From Lachnospiraceae bacterium (GTDB lineage Bacteria > Bacillota > Clostridia > Lachnospirales > Lachnospiraceae): a stretch of DNA of 64,000 bases. Under the pieces are notes generated by a model. That model saw only the letters and a list, made by a program, of their open reading frames with translations, ran no database searches and had not been told where the DNA came from. The stretch covers positions 10,467 to 74,466 of the forward strand of contig CAAEWE010000042.1 of NCBI GenBank assembly GCA_900759665.1, given 5' to 3'. Shown here one piece after another: positions 35,538-44,410 of this stretch. Every line of letters begins with the position of its first letter. The stretch's first letter is position 1. The translations under genes and the position numbers were made by a program.

Positions 35538-37331
35538 ATGGCAGAAAACAGAATGATTGGGGACTATCCTGTAATTGGAATTCGTCCGACGATAGATGGA
35601 CGAAGAGGACCGCTTAAGGTACGTGAGTCACTGGAGGCTCAGACCATGGGCATGGCTAAAAATGCCGCAAAGCTTTTTGAGGAGAACCTGCGTTACTCCA
35701 ATGGAGAGCCGGTAAAGGTTGTGATCGCAGATACAACCATCGGACGTGTTGCAGAGGCGGCTGCCTGTGCTGACAAATTCCGCAGAGAAGGTGTTGATAT
35801 TACATTGACAGTAACTCCATGCTGGTGTTATGGCTCTGAGACGATGGATATGGATAAAAATACTATCAAGGCTGTCTGGGGCTTTAATGGTACAGAGAGA
35901 CCGGGTGCGGTATATCTTGCCGCTGTACTGGCAGCTCATGCACAGAAGGGGCTTCCTGCATTTGGTATTTATGGTAAGGATGTTCAGGAGGCAGATGCCG
36001 AGGAGATTCCGGAGGATGTCAAGGGGAAGCTTCTTCGTTTTGGCCGTGCAGCGATCGCTGCAGCAACCATGCGTGGAAAATCTTACCTGCAGATCGGTGC
36101 AGTTACCATGGGAATTGCAGGCTCTATTGTAAACTGTGAGTTTATCGAGGAATATCTTGGCATGCGTGTAGAGTCCGTGGATGAGGTAGAGATCATCCGT
36201 CGTATGTCCGAGGGTATTTATGATCATGAGGAGTTCGAGAGAGCATTATCCTGGACAGAGTCCCACTGCAAAGAGGGCTGGGATAAGAACCCGGATTTCG
36301 TAAAGAGGAACGACGAGCAGAAGCAGCGTGACTGGGAGTTCGTCGTTAAGATGATGTGTATCATCAAGGATCTGATGAATGGAAATAAAAATCTTCCGGA
36401 AGGCAGAGAAGAGGAGGCTGTTGGACATAATGCCATCGCTGCCGGTTTCCAGGGACAGAGACAGTGGACTGATTTCTATCCGAACGGAGATTTCGCAGAG
36501 GCACTCTGCAATTCTTCCTTTGACTGGAACGGTGCAAGAGAGCCTTATATTCTGGCAACAGAGAATGATACCCTCAACGGCCTTGGCATGTTGTTTATGA
36601 AGCTTCTTACCGGCCGTGCACAGATCTTCGCAGATGTTCGTACATACTGGAGCCCGGATGCTGTCAAGAAAGCAACCGGCTATGATCTGGAGGGCATTGC
36701 AAAAGAGGCAGGCGGATTCCTGCATCTGATCAATTCCGGAGCAGCTTGTCTGGATGCCTGTGGAGAGGTCAAGGACGAGAAGGGCAACGGTGTGATCAAG
36801 CCTTTCTGGGAGATGACAGAGGCAGACCAGAAGGCATGTCTGGAGGCGACCGAGTGGTGTGCTGCCGATAACGGATACTTCCGTGGTGGTGGATTCTCTT
36901 CCAGATATCTTACCAGAGCAGAAATGCCTGCAACCATGATCCGTCTGAATCTGGTCAAGGGACTGGGACCTGTTCTGCAGATCTGCGAGGGTTATACCAT
37001 TAATCTGCCGGATGAGGTGTCTGACAAGATCTGGAAGCGTACCGACTATACATGGCCTTGTACATGGTTTGCTCCGCGTGTTACCGGTGAGGGCGCATTC
37101 AAGACAGCATATGATGTGATGAATAACTGGGGTGCTAACCACGGTGCTATCAGTTATGGCCATATCGGTGCCGACCTGATCACCCTGGCATCCATTCTCA
37201 GAATCCCGGTATGCATGCATAATGTACCGGAGGAGGATATTTTCCGTCCATCTGCATGGAATGCATTTGGTATGGATAAAGAGGGACAGGACTACCGCGC
37301 ATGTGCCGCATACGGACCTCTTTATAAGTAG
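35538..37331 (+). CDS. fucI: L-fucose isomerase
   Basis: A 597-residue manganese enzyme interconverting L-fucose and L-fuculose (also D-arabinose/ribulose). It is the expected length and collinear with the family: start IGIRPTIDGRRGPLKVRESL, central MWG-like VWGFNGTERPG, metal-binding ILATENDTLNGLGMLF and C-terminal NWGANHGAISYGHIGADL. The codon bias suggests strong expression. It stands alone; no fuculokinase, aldolase or transporter is in the window, so the rest of the pathway must lie elsewhere. Fucose use fits a mucus-associated gut bacterium. Confidence 0.96.
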   Translation: MAENRMIGDYPVIGIRPTIDGRRGPLKVRESLEAQTMGMAKNAAKLFEENLRYSNGEPVKVVIADTTIGRVAEAAACADKFRREGVDITLTVTPCWCYGSETMDMDKNTIKAVWGFNGTERPGAVYLAAVLAAHAQKGLPAFGIYGKDVQEADAEEIPEDVKGKLLRFGRAAIAAATMRGKSYLQIGAVTMGIAGSIVNCEFIEEYLGMRVESVDEVEIIRRMSEGIYDHEEFERALSWTESHCKEGWDKNPDFVKRNDEQKQRDWEFVVKMMCIIKDLMNGNKNLPEGREEEAVGHNAIAAGFQGQRQWTDFYPNGDFAEALCNSSFDWNGAREPYILATENDTLNGLGMLFMKLLTGRAQIFADVRTYWSPDAVKKATGYDLEGIAKEAGGFLHLINSGAACLDACGEVKDEKGNGVIKPFWEMTEADQKACLEATEWCAADNGYFRGGGFSSRYLTRAEMPATMIRLNLVKGLGPVLQICEGYTINLPDEVSDKIWKRTDYTWPCTWFAPRVTGEGAFKTAYDVMNNWGANHGAISYGHIGADLITLASILRIPVCMHNVPEEDIFRPSAWNAFGMDKEGQDYRACAAYGPLYK

Positions 37332-37339
37332 TTTCTATT

Positions 37340-37420
37340 TTGACCGTGGAATGAAAGTATGGTATACTTATCTGTACGTGGGACAATATGGCCTGTACAG
37401 ATAGGGATACCATATTGTTC
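37340..37420 (+). promoter_or_regulatory. glgP promoter with two interlocked inverted repeats
   Basis: TTGACC (37340-37345), 17 bases and TATACT (37363-37368) form the promoter. Two 9-base repeats interlock downstream. TATCTGTAC (37369-37377) pairs with GTACAGATA (37395-37403). ACAATATGG (37383-37391) pairs with CCATATTGT (37411-37419). The order is that of a pseudoknot, but transcription probably starts near 37375, so the first pair is more likely a DNA operator. Confidence 0.6.
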
Positions 37421-37512
37421 GTTAAGAGAAAATGTGCACATGGCAGTTATTTGCCGGTAAGTTTTTGCCTGCGGCGAGAGTCTGTAGGTGGAGAAAGGAA
37501 TGTAAGAGGATT

Positions 37513-39753
37513 ATGTTTGAACAGGAGATCGAAAGTATTGCAGCAGGAGGAAGTAATGAGGAGATTTATTACAATCTGCTGAATCTGACCAAAAGAGCGA
37601 TTGATCAGAAGGGACGGATTGAAGGAAAGAAAAAAGTATATTACATATCAGCGGAGTTTCTGATCGGAAAGCTTTTATCTAATAATCTGATCAATCTGGG
37701 ACTTTATGATCAGGTAAGTGAAGCACTGAAAAAGCATGGAAAGTCTATGGCTGATATTGAGGAGATCGAACCGGAGCCATCACTTGGCAACGGTGGTCTT
37801 GGCCGTCTGGCTGCATGTTTTCTGGATTCGATTGCAACATTGGGACTGCCGGGAGACGGTGTAGGACTGAACTATCATCTGGGATTGTTTAAACAGGTAT
37901 TTGAGCAGAATATGCAGAAGGAAACGCCAAATCCATGGATCCAGGATCAGAGCTGGCTTCGCCGGACCGATGTGGGATATCCTGTGATTTTCCATAATAA
38001 GACGGTTCAGTCTGTGATGTATGAAATTGATGTCACAGGCTATGATAATAAGGTGAATACTCTCAAATTGTTTGATCTGGACAGTGTGGATGATTCCATT
38101 GTCCAGGGAGACAGCATCTGGTTTAATAAGGACGAGATCACAAAAAATCTGACCTTATTCCTTTATCCGGATGACAGCGATGTACAGGGCCAGCTTCTTC
38201 GTATCTATCAGCAGTATTTTATGGTGAGCAATGCAGCACAGCTTATTATTGATGAGGCACTGGCAAAGGGAAGCACTCTTTATGATCTGCCGGATTATGC
38301 TGTTGTCCAGATCAATGATACCCATCCAACCATGGTCATTCCGGAGCTGATCCGTCTGCTGGTCAACCGGGGTATTGAGATGAACGATGCCATTGGTATT
38401 GTATCCAGAATGTGTGCCTATACCAATCATACTATCCTTGCAGAGGCTCTGGAGAAGTGGCCGATGTGGTATCTGGAAAAGGTCGTTCCGCAGCTTGTTC
38501 CGATCATTAAGATGCTGGATGTCAAGGTGAAGGAGAAATACTCTGATCCAAGAGTTGCCATTATTGATGAGAACAATACTGTCCATATGGCACATATCGA
38601 CATTCACTACAGCACCAGTGTAAACGGTGTGGCATATCTGCATACGGAGATCCTGAAGAATTCTGAGCTGAAACCGTTCTATGATCTCTATCCGCAGAAG
38701 TTTAACAATAAGACAAACGGTATTACATTCCGCCGCTGGCTGCTGCACTGCAACCATCCGTTGGCCGATTATATCACAGATAAGATCGGGGCAGACTTTA
38801 AGAAGGACGCATCCAAGCTGGAGGATCTGTTAAAATATCAGGATGATCAAAAGGTTCTGGATGATATTTATGAGATCAAACGCCAGAAAAAGAAAGAGCT
38901 GGCAGCATATCTCAAGGAAAAGGAGAACATTACCGTCGATGAAAATTCTGTCTTTGACGTACAGGTAAAACGTCTCCATGAGTACAAGCGTCAGCAGATG
39001 AATGCACTGTATGTGATCCACAAATATATGGATATCAAGGCAGGCAACAAGCCAAAGACTCCGTTAACTGTTATTTTTGGAGCAAAGGCGGCACCGGCAT
39101 ATACTATTGCAAAGGACATTATTCATCTGATCCTCTGCCTGTCAGAGCTGATCAATAACGATCCGGAGGTAAGTCCTTATCTCAAGGTGGTTATGCTGGA
39201 GAATTATAATGTCTCTTACGCGGAGAAGGTGATCCCGGCAGCAGATATTTCTGAGCAGATTTCCCTGGCATCCAAGGAGGCAAGCGGAACCGGCAACATG
39301 AAATTTATGCTGAACGGTGCTATCACTCTCGGTACAGAGGATGGAGCCAACGTTGAGATCCACCAGTTTGTGGGCGATGACAATATCTATATCTTTGGTA
39401 AGTCCAGTGAAGAGGTTATTGAGCATTATGCCAAGGCAGATTACAGTGCAGAATCTATTTATGATGCAGATCCGGAGATCGCAAAGCTTGTGGATTTCAT
39501 TATCAGCAAGGAAATGTTTGCCGTAGGCAACAAAAAGAGCCTGATCCGCCTGTATATGGAGCTTCTGACAAAGGACTGGTTTATGACTCTGCTTGATGTA
39601 AAGGAATATATTCAGGTCAAGGAGAAAATGCTTGCAGATTATGCAGACAAAAAAGCCTGGGAACAGAAAATGATAGTAAATATTGCAAAGGCTGGATTTT
39701 TCTCATCCGATCGTACGATCGCACAGTACAATGAGGATATCTGGCATCTGTAG
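37513..39753 (+). CDS. glgP: glycogen/maltodextrin phosphorylase
   Basis: A 746-residue GT35 enzyme that phosphorolyses alpha-1,4-glucans to glucose 1-phosphate. Motifs include YYISAEFLIGKLLSNNL, EPSLGNGGLGRLAACFLDS, INDTHPTMVIPEL, VQVKRLHEYKRQQMNAL and the PLP-lysine region EASGTGNMKFMLNGA. I chose ATG 37513, which follows AGAGGA closely, because the family begins here; the frame open to 37432 is leader. It likely works with the GH13 enzyme at 26565 and phosphofructokinase downstream. Confidence 0.95.
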   Translation: MFEQEIESIAAGGSNEEIYYNLLNLTKRAIDQKGRIEGKKKVYYISAEFLIGKLLSNNLINLGLYDQVSEALKKHGKSMADIEEIEPEPSLGNGGLGRLAACFLDSIATLGLPGDGVGLNYHLGLFKQVFEQNMQKETPNPWIQDQSWLRRTDVGYPVIFHNKTVQSVMYEIDVTGYDNKVNTLKLFDLDSVDDSIVQGDSIWFNKDEITKNLTLFLYPDDSDVQGQLLRIYQQYFMVSNAAQLIIDEALAKGSTLYDLPDYAVVQINDTHPTMVIPELIRLLVNRGIEMNDAIGIVSRMCAYTNHTILAEALEKWPMWYLEKVVPQLVPIIKMLDVKVKEKYSDPRVAIIDENNTVHMAHIDIHYSTSVNGVAYLHTEILKNSELKPFYDLYPQKFNNKTNGITFRRWLLHCNHPLADYITDKIGADFKKDASKLEDLLKYQDDQKVLDDIYEIKRQKKKELAAYLKEKENITVDENSVFDVQVKRLHEYKRQQMNALYVIHKYMDIKAGNKPKTPLTVIFGAKAAPAYTIAKDIIHLILCLSELINNDPEVSPYLKVVMLENYNVSYAEKVIPAADISEQISLASKEASGTGNMKFMLNGAITLGTEDGANVEIHQFVGDDNIYIFGKSSEEVIEHYAKADYSAESIYDADPEIAKLVDFIISKEMFAVGNKKSLIRLYMELLTKDWFMTLLDVKEYIQVKEKMLADYADKKAWEQKMIVNIAKAGFFSSDRTIAQYNEDIWHL

Positions 39754-39765
39754 GAGTAAAACAGG

Positions 39766-39945
39766 ATGCTTACAGCGATCATATCTCCGGGGGTGGCAGG
39801 TGTTGTACTTCTGGTGGTGCTTGCAGGTGGATATCTGATGAACCGGATCATTCAGAAAAAGTATGGCTACACACCGGAGCGGGAGAAGAAATTGGAGGAG
39901 GCAAGAGAAGAGGGAGCCTCTGATGATAGATCACGCATATCGTGA
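39766..39945 (+). CDS. 59-residue single-pass membrane protein
   Basis: A small gene with AGGAG (39752-39756) nine bases before ATG 39766. The product has one hydrophobic helix (SPGVAGVVLLVVLAGGYLM), then a charged helical tail (KKYGYTPEREKKLEEAREEG). It lies 12 bases after glgP and 64 bases before the phosphofructokinase start. I do not recognise the family. Confidence 0.55.
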   Translation: MLTAIISPGVAGVVLLVVLAGGYLMNRIIQKKYGYTPEREKKLEEAREEGASDDRSRIS

Positions 39946-40009
39946 GACAAGAAACATTACTGAGGTTAAGCAAGGATGGCGCTATGGGAGCGCAGAATTG
40001 GAGGAAAAC

Positions 40010-41083
40010 GTGAAAAGAATTGGTTTTTTGACAAGTGGCGGTGACTGTCAGAGTTTGAATGCAACCATGCGGGGTGTAGCCAAGACATTGTATCAGGCAA
40101 ATCCGGATGTGGAAATTTACGGTATTTTAGAGGGATATAAGGGCTTGATCTATGGCAATCGTCGCAAGATGGAGCCAAAGGATTTCTCCGGCATATTAAC
40201 AGAGGGTGGAACGATTATCGGAACTTCCAGACAGCCCTTCAAGAAGATGGGAGAGCCGGATGAGAACGGTCTTGATAAAGTAAAAGCCATGCTGGACAAT
40301 TACAAAAAATGGAAGCTTGACTGTCTCGTGATCCTGGGAGGAAACGGTACCCACAAAACAGCCAATCTTCTCAGTGAAAAAGGTTGCAATGTAGTCACTC
40401 TTCCAAAGACCATCGACAACGATATCTGGGGAACGGATATTACCTTTGGTTTCCAGAGTGCAGTAAATATTGCAACCAATGCCATTGACTGTATCCATAC
40501 CACGGCAGCTTCCCATGGACGTGTCTTTATTGTGGAAGTAATGGGTCATAAGGTGGGTTGGCTGACACTTCATGCCGGTATTGCAGGAGGTGCAGACATC
40601 ATTCTCCTGCCGGAGATTCCATATGATATTAACTCTGTGGTAAAGGCTCTGGAGAAGAGAAGTGCCCAGGGCAAGCGTTTCTCTATCCTGGCGGTAGCTG
40701 AGGGGGCGATTTCCAAGGAGGACGCAGCACTGAGCAAGAAGGAGCTTAAGGCAAAGAGAAAGAAAATGGCATATCCTTCTATTTCTTATGAGATTGGTGC
40801 ACAGATTCTGGAAAAAACAGGTCAGGAAGTACGCATCACGGTTCCGGGCCATATGCAGCGGGGTGGAGAGCCGTGTCCTTACGACCGTGTTCTTTCCACA
40901 CGTCTTGGTGCAGCGGCAGCCCAGCTGATCCTGAAGGAGAAGTATGGCTATATGGTAGGTATGGTAAATGGAGAGACCGTACCGGTGCCGCTTTCTGAGG
41001 TGGCAGGCAAGCTGAAAATGGTAGATCCAAAGGCTTCCATTATTCAGGAGATTAAAGAAATGGGAATTTGTTTCGGCGACTAG
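40010..41083 (+). CDS. 6-phosphofructokinase (group III type)
   Basis: A 357-residue glycolytic enzyme phosphorylating fructose 6-phosphate. The start region is IGFLTSGGDCQSLNATMRG. The nucleotide loop is ILGGNGTHKTA, where the discriminating position is Gly as in ATP enzymes. PKTIDND carries the Lys seen in pyrophosphate-dependent forms. VEVMGHKVGWLTLHAG and PGHMQRGGEPCPYDR complete the site. The donor (ATP or PPi) is therefore uncertain. GTG 40010 is chosen because GGAGGA lies five bases upstream and the family starts at MKRIGFLTSGGD. Confidence 0.93.
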   Translation: MKRIGFLTSGGDCQSLNATMRGVAKTLYQANPDVEIYGILEGYKGLIYGNRRKMEPKDFSGILTEGGTIIGTSRQPFKKMGEPDENGLDKVKAMLDNYKKWKLDCLVILGGNGTHKTANLLSEKGCNVVTLPKTIDNDIWGTDITFGFQSAVNIATNAIDCIHTTAASHGRVFIVEVMGHKVGWLTLHAGIAGGADIILLPEIPYDINSVVKALEKRSAQGKRFSILAVAEGAISKEDAALSKKELKAKRKKMAYPSISYEIGAQILEKTGQEVRITVPGHMQRGGEPCPYDRVLSTRLGAAAAQLILKEKYGYMVGMVNGETVPVPLSEVAGKLKMVDPKASIIQEIKEMGICFGD

Positions 41084-41096
41084 ATAGGAGACAGTT

Positions 41097-42674
41097 ATGT
41101 CATATACGGCATTATATCGGAAGTTCCGGCCATCGGGCTTTGATGAGGTCAAGGGGCAGGATCACATTGTGACGACCCTGCGGAATCAGATCAAGACGGA
41201 TCGGATCGGTCATGCGTATCTGTTTTGCGGAACCCGTGGAACCGGTAAGACTTCGGTGGCAAAGATCATGGCGAAAGCGGTAAACTGTGAATCGCCGGTA
41301 GACGGCAGCCCATGTAACCAGTGTGCCATGTGCCAGAAGATCAACAGCCAGACATCCATGAATGTCATAGAGATTGATGCGGCGTCCAATAATGGTGTGG
41401 GAAACATCCGTGATATTATTGATGAGGTGCAGTATTCTCCTACGGAGGGTCGTTATAAGGTATATATTATCGACGAGGTACACATGCTTTCCACGGGAGC
41501 ATTTAATGCTCTTTTAAAGACACTGGAGGAGCCGCCGGAGTATGTGATATTTATTCTTGCAACGACGGAGGTTCATAAGATACCGATCACGATTCTTTCC
41601 CGTTGTCAGAGATATAATTTTAAAAGGATCACAATCGATATCATACAGGCGAGACTGCGGGAACTTGTGGATAAAGAGCAGCTCACGGTTGAGGATAAGG
41701 CACTGCGCTATATTGCCAAGACTGCCGATGGTTCTTTGCGTGATGCACTGAGTCTGCTGGATCAGTGTATTGCTTTTTATCTGGGACAGGCATTGACTTA
41801 CGACAAAGCACTGGATGTACTTGGAGCAGTAGATACCTCCGTATACAGCCGGATGTTCCGGTATGTGGCAGATTATAATGCTGTGGGATGTCTGGAGCTT
41901 GTGGAGGAAATGATGGTAAGCGGCAGGGATCTGACACAGTTTATCAATGAATTTATCTGGTATCTGCGTAATCTTCTTCTGGTCGGGAGCTCGGAACAAG
42001 GGAGTGAACTGGTGGATGTTTCCAGTGAGCAGCTTGTCAATCTGCAGGAAGAAAGCAGGATTTTGCCGCAGGAAACGTTGATCCGGTATATACGTATTTT
42101 GTCGGATCTATCGAATCAGATCCGATATGCAGTACAGAAAAGAATATTGATCGAGGTTGCGCTGATCAAGCTTTGTAAGCCACAGATGGATGATAAGCAG
42201 GATATGACCACGATATTACAGCGGCTGGATGCCATGGAAAAGCAGCTTGAAAACGGTGTGACCGTGGCAGCAGCTGTACCGTCTGCTGCAATATCAGCCG
42301 GAACGAAGGAACAAGAACCGGAAAAGCCGAAAATCTGTCCCAAGGCAGTGCCGGAGGACATCCGGGAATTGCTCAAAAGCTGGCCACAGGTCATCAGCCG
42401 GTGTGGTCCGGTAGAGCGGATCGCCCTGGACAATGCCAAGAGAACAGTCGGGGAGAATGGGGCACTGGTGCTTCAATTTGCGGATCCTACGGATGGAGGA
42501 ATATTCCAGCAGGATGATGGAAAACGTCTGGAGGAACTGGGAGAGATTGTAAAAAATATTCTGGGGAAAGAAGTAGAACTTCAGATCCGGGTTGTTTCCG
42601 AGAAAGTTCAGGAGCAATACGAAGATATTGGAAATATTATCCATTTTGATGGAATAGAAATTATAGACGATTAG
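41097..42674 (+). CDS. dnaX: DNA polymerase III subunit gamma/tau
   Basis: A 525-residue clamp-loader ATPase. The N terminus YTALYRKFRPSGFDEVKGQD, Walker A GTRGTGKT (45-52), zinc cysteines at 64, 73, 76 and 79, Walker B VYIIDEVHML and LEEPPEYVIFILATTE are canonical. The C-terminal part (after residue 370) is the variable tau region. No obvious slippery A-run for frameshifting to gamma was noted. It opens the usual dnaX-ebfC-recR recombination cluster, 13 bases after the phosphofructokinase gene. Confidence 0.96.
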   Translation: MSYTALYRKFRPSGFDEVKGQDHIVTTLRNQIKTDRIGHAYLFCGTRGTGKTSVAKIMAKAVNCESPVDGSPCNQCAMCQKINSQTSMNVIEIDAASNNGVGNIRDIIDEVQYSPTEGRYKVYIIDEVHMLSTGAFNALLKTLEEPPEYVIFILATTEVHKIPITILSRCQRYNFKRITIDIIQARLRELVDKEQLTVEDKALRYIAKTADGSLRDALSLLDQCIAFYLGQALTYDKALDVLGAVDTSVYSRMFRYVADYNAVGCLELVEEMMVSGRDLTQFINEFIWYLRNLLLVGSSEQGSELVDVSSEQLVNLQEESRILPQETLIRYIRILSDLSNQIRYAVQKRILIEVALIKLCKPQMDDKQDMTTILQRLDAMEKQLENGVTVAAAVPSAAISAGTKEQEPEKPKICPKAVPEDIRELLKSWPQVISRCGPVERIALDNAKRTVGENGALVLQFADPTDGGIFQQDDGKRLEELGEIVKNILGKEVELQIRVVSEKVQEQYEDIGNIIHFDGIEIIDD

Positions 42675-42691
42675 AAAGGCAGGAAAGAAAA

Positions 42692-43042
42692 ATGGCTAAG
42701 AGAGGTGGATTTCCGGGAGGAATGCCGGGAAATATGAATAATCTGATGAAGCAGGCACAGAGAATGCAGCGTCAGATGGAAGAGAAAACAAAAGAGCTGG
42801 AGGAAAAAGAATTCGAGGCATCCGCCGGCGGCGGTGTTGTTACGGTAAAGGTATCCGGTAAAAAAGAAGTATTATCCGTAAAGCTTTCAGAAGAAGTTGT
42901 GGATCCGGATGATATTGAGACACTGGAGGATCTGATCGTTGCCGCGACCAATGAGGCACTGCGCAAGATGGAAGAAGAAAATGCACAGGTAATGCAGCAG
43001 CTGACCGGAGGACTTGGCGGCATGGGCGGCGGATTGTTCTAA
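42692..43042 (+). CDS. YbaB/EbfC nucleoid-associated protein
   Basis: A 116-residue DNA-binding protein. The Met-Gly-rich start (GGMPGNMNNLMKQAQRMQ), the helix and FEASAGGGVVTVKVSGKKEV are characteristic. The tail is Gly-rich. It forms a dimer with pincer-like helices and is nearly always between dnaX and recR, as here, with 17 bases from dnaX. A Gly/Met tail GGLGGMGGGLF ends the protein. Confidence 0.96.
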   Translation: MAKRGGFPGGMPGNMNNLMKQAQRMQRQMEEKTKELEEKEFEASAGGGVVTVKVSGKKEVLSVKLSEEVVDPDDIETLEDLIVAATNEALRKMEEENAQVMQQLTGGLGGMGGGLF

Positions 43043-43076
43043 TACCACAAATCATACCGAAGGGAAAGTGACCAAA

Positions 43077-43673
43077 ATGGATGTATACAGCAGTCAGATC
43101 ACTGCTCTGGTGGAACAATTGTCGAGACTGCCGGGAATCGGTGCCAAATCCGCACAAAGGCTGGCATTTCATATTCTGAACATGCCGGAGGATCAGGTAG
43201 CAGGCTTGACCCGGGCGATGACCAATGCCAAAAAAAATGTGCATTATTGCAAAGAATGCTGTACGTACACGGATCAGGAGCTGTGTCCGATCTGTGCCAG
43301 TGATAAAAGAAATCACAGAGTGATCATGGTGGTGGAAAATCCCCGTGATCTGGCAGCATATGAAAAAACCGGCAAATACGATGGTGTCTATCATGTACTT
43401 CATGGGGCGATTTCTCCGATGCTGGGGATTGGTCCGGCAGATATCCGCTTAAGAGAATTGATGGTCCGGTTACAGCAGGATGTGGATGAAGTGATCGTAG
43501 CGACGAACAAAAATCTCGAGGGTGATGCCACAGCTACCTATATCAGCAAGCTGGTAAAGCCTACAGGGATCAAGGTGAGCCGGATCGCCAGCGGTGTTCC
43601 GGTAGGAGGCGATTTAGAATATATCGACGAAGTGACACTTCTGCGGGCTCTGGAGGGCAGAACAGACATGTAG
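43077..43673 (+). CDS. recR: recombination protein RecR
   Basis: A 198-residue DNA repair ring protein of the RecFOR pathway. The N-terminal helix-hairpin-helix (LSRLPGIGAKSAQRLAFHIL), zinc finger (CKECCTYTDQELCPIC), Toprim domain (VVENPRDLAAYEKTG) and Walker B-like tail are present. ATG 43077 has AAGGGA 11 bases upstream; GTG 43068 is too close to it. Its last 60 bases overlap the convergent yyaC gene. Confidence 0.96.
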   Translation: MDVYSSQITALVEQLSRLPGIGAKSAQRLAFHILNMPEDQVAGLTRAMTNAKKNVHYCKECCTYTDQELCPICASDKRNHRVIMVVENPRDLAAYEKTGKYDGVYHVLHGAISPMLGIGPADIRLRELMVRLQQDVDEVIVATNKNLEGDATATYISKLVKPTGIKVSRIASGVPVGGDLEYIDEVTLLRALEGRTDM

Positions 43674-44213
43674 TGTCCGGAGAATACCCTGGGAAATAAA
43701 ACCGGCAAGCTCGGCAACGGTCAGGAGCCGGGTTGTCTGCAGTGTCAGGTGATTATTGCTGCCGGAGTGATTTACAATTCCTGTGATGTGGATATCACCT
43801 GCGGCAGGCAGATCATGGCTGACACCGATACCGGGACGGAGACTTCCGGTGCCGAGAGTGACAAAGCCGATGTGTTCCGGGATGCCGAGAGACGCATCGA
43901 TTGCAACAATAAAAGGATTCGAATAACGGTTATATATAGAAGCAAGTGTTTCGGAAAGATTACCGGCATGGACGGTGTGACGCAGGCTTCCGTATACAGC
44001 CGTTTTTTTGGTGCAGTGAGACAGGGAAAGAGAGGTGATCAGCTGATGTCCTACCAGAGGACCAAGGCTGTCTCCGGTTGCACGGTCGGATCCGATGCAT
44101 AAAAAAACGATCGGTCTGTTTTCTGTCCGGGAGATCATTTCCTGAAGAGATAGGCAGAATTTGCCGAGACTTTTTGTGGCAGAAGGGGCGAAATAAAGCG
44201 TTGTATTAGTCAT
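43614..44213 (-). CDS. yyaC: YyaC-family spore protein (GPR-related peptidase fold)
   Basis: A 199-residue protein. The core IVFLCIGSDRATGDSLGPLVG and the later ValAlaIle-Asp segment (FIVAIDASLG) match YyaC. This family is related to the germination protease and is found in spore-forming Firmicutes. ATG 44213 has AAAGGA upstream; the open frame extends further but without a site. The 3' end overlaps recR on the other strand by 60 bases. It is preceded (on the other side) by two Spo0A-like boxes. Confidence 0.88.
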   Translation of the reverse strand: MTNTTLYFAPSATKSLGKFCLSLQEMISRTENRPIVFLCIGSDRATGDSLGPLVGHQLITSLSLSHCTKKTAVYGSLRHTVHAGNLSETLASIYNRYSNPFIVAIDASLGIPEHIGFVTLGTGSLRPGIGVSHDLPAAGDIHITGIVNHSGSNNHLTLQTTRLLTVAELAGFISQGILRTLHVCSALQSPQKCHFVDIF

Positions 44214-44302
44214 AAATATATCCTTTCCGTGTCTTATATTTGAATTTGTATTATAAGTATGCCCCCGGAACAAAAAACTAAACCTCTATTTTTGGATGGG
44301 AT

Positions 44303-44350
44303 TGTCGAAATCTATCCTGTAAAAAAGGAAAAAGAAACATTGCTTCGACA
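44303..44350. promoter_or_regulatory. two opposed Spo0A-like boxes
   Basis: TGTCGAA (44303-44309) and TTCGACA (44344-44350) each match the 0A box in opposite orientations, between yyaC and the LysM gene. The second lies 22 bases before a TATATT (44373-44378), a spacing like that of Spo0A-activated promoters. Function is inferred. Confidence 0.45.
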
Positions 44351-44410
44351 GGAAACATCACTGCATAAGTGTTATATTAACCGAAAAATAAGTAGTGAGG
44401 TGTGAGTCAG

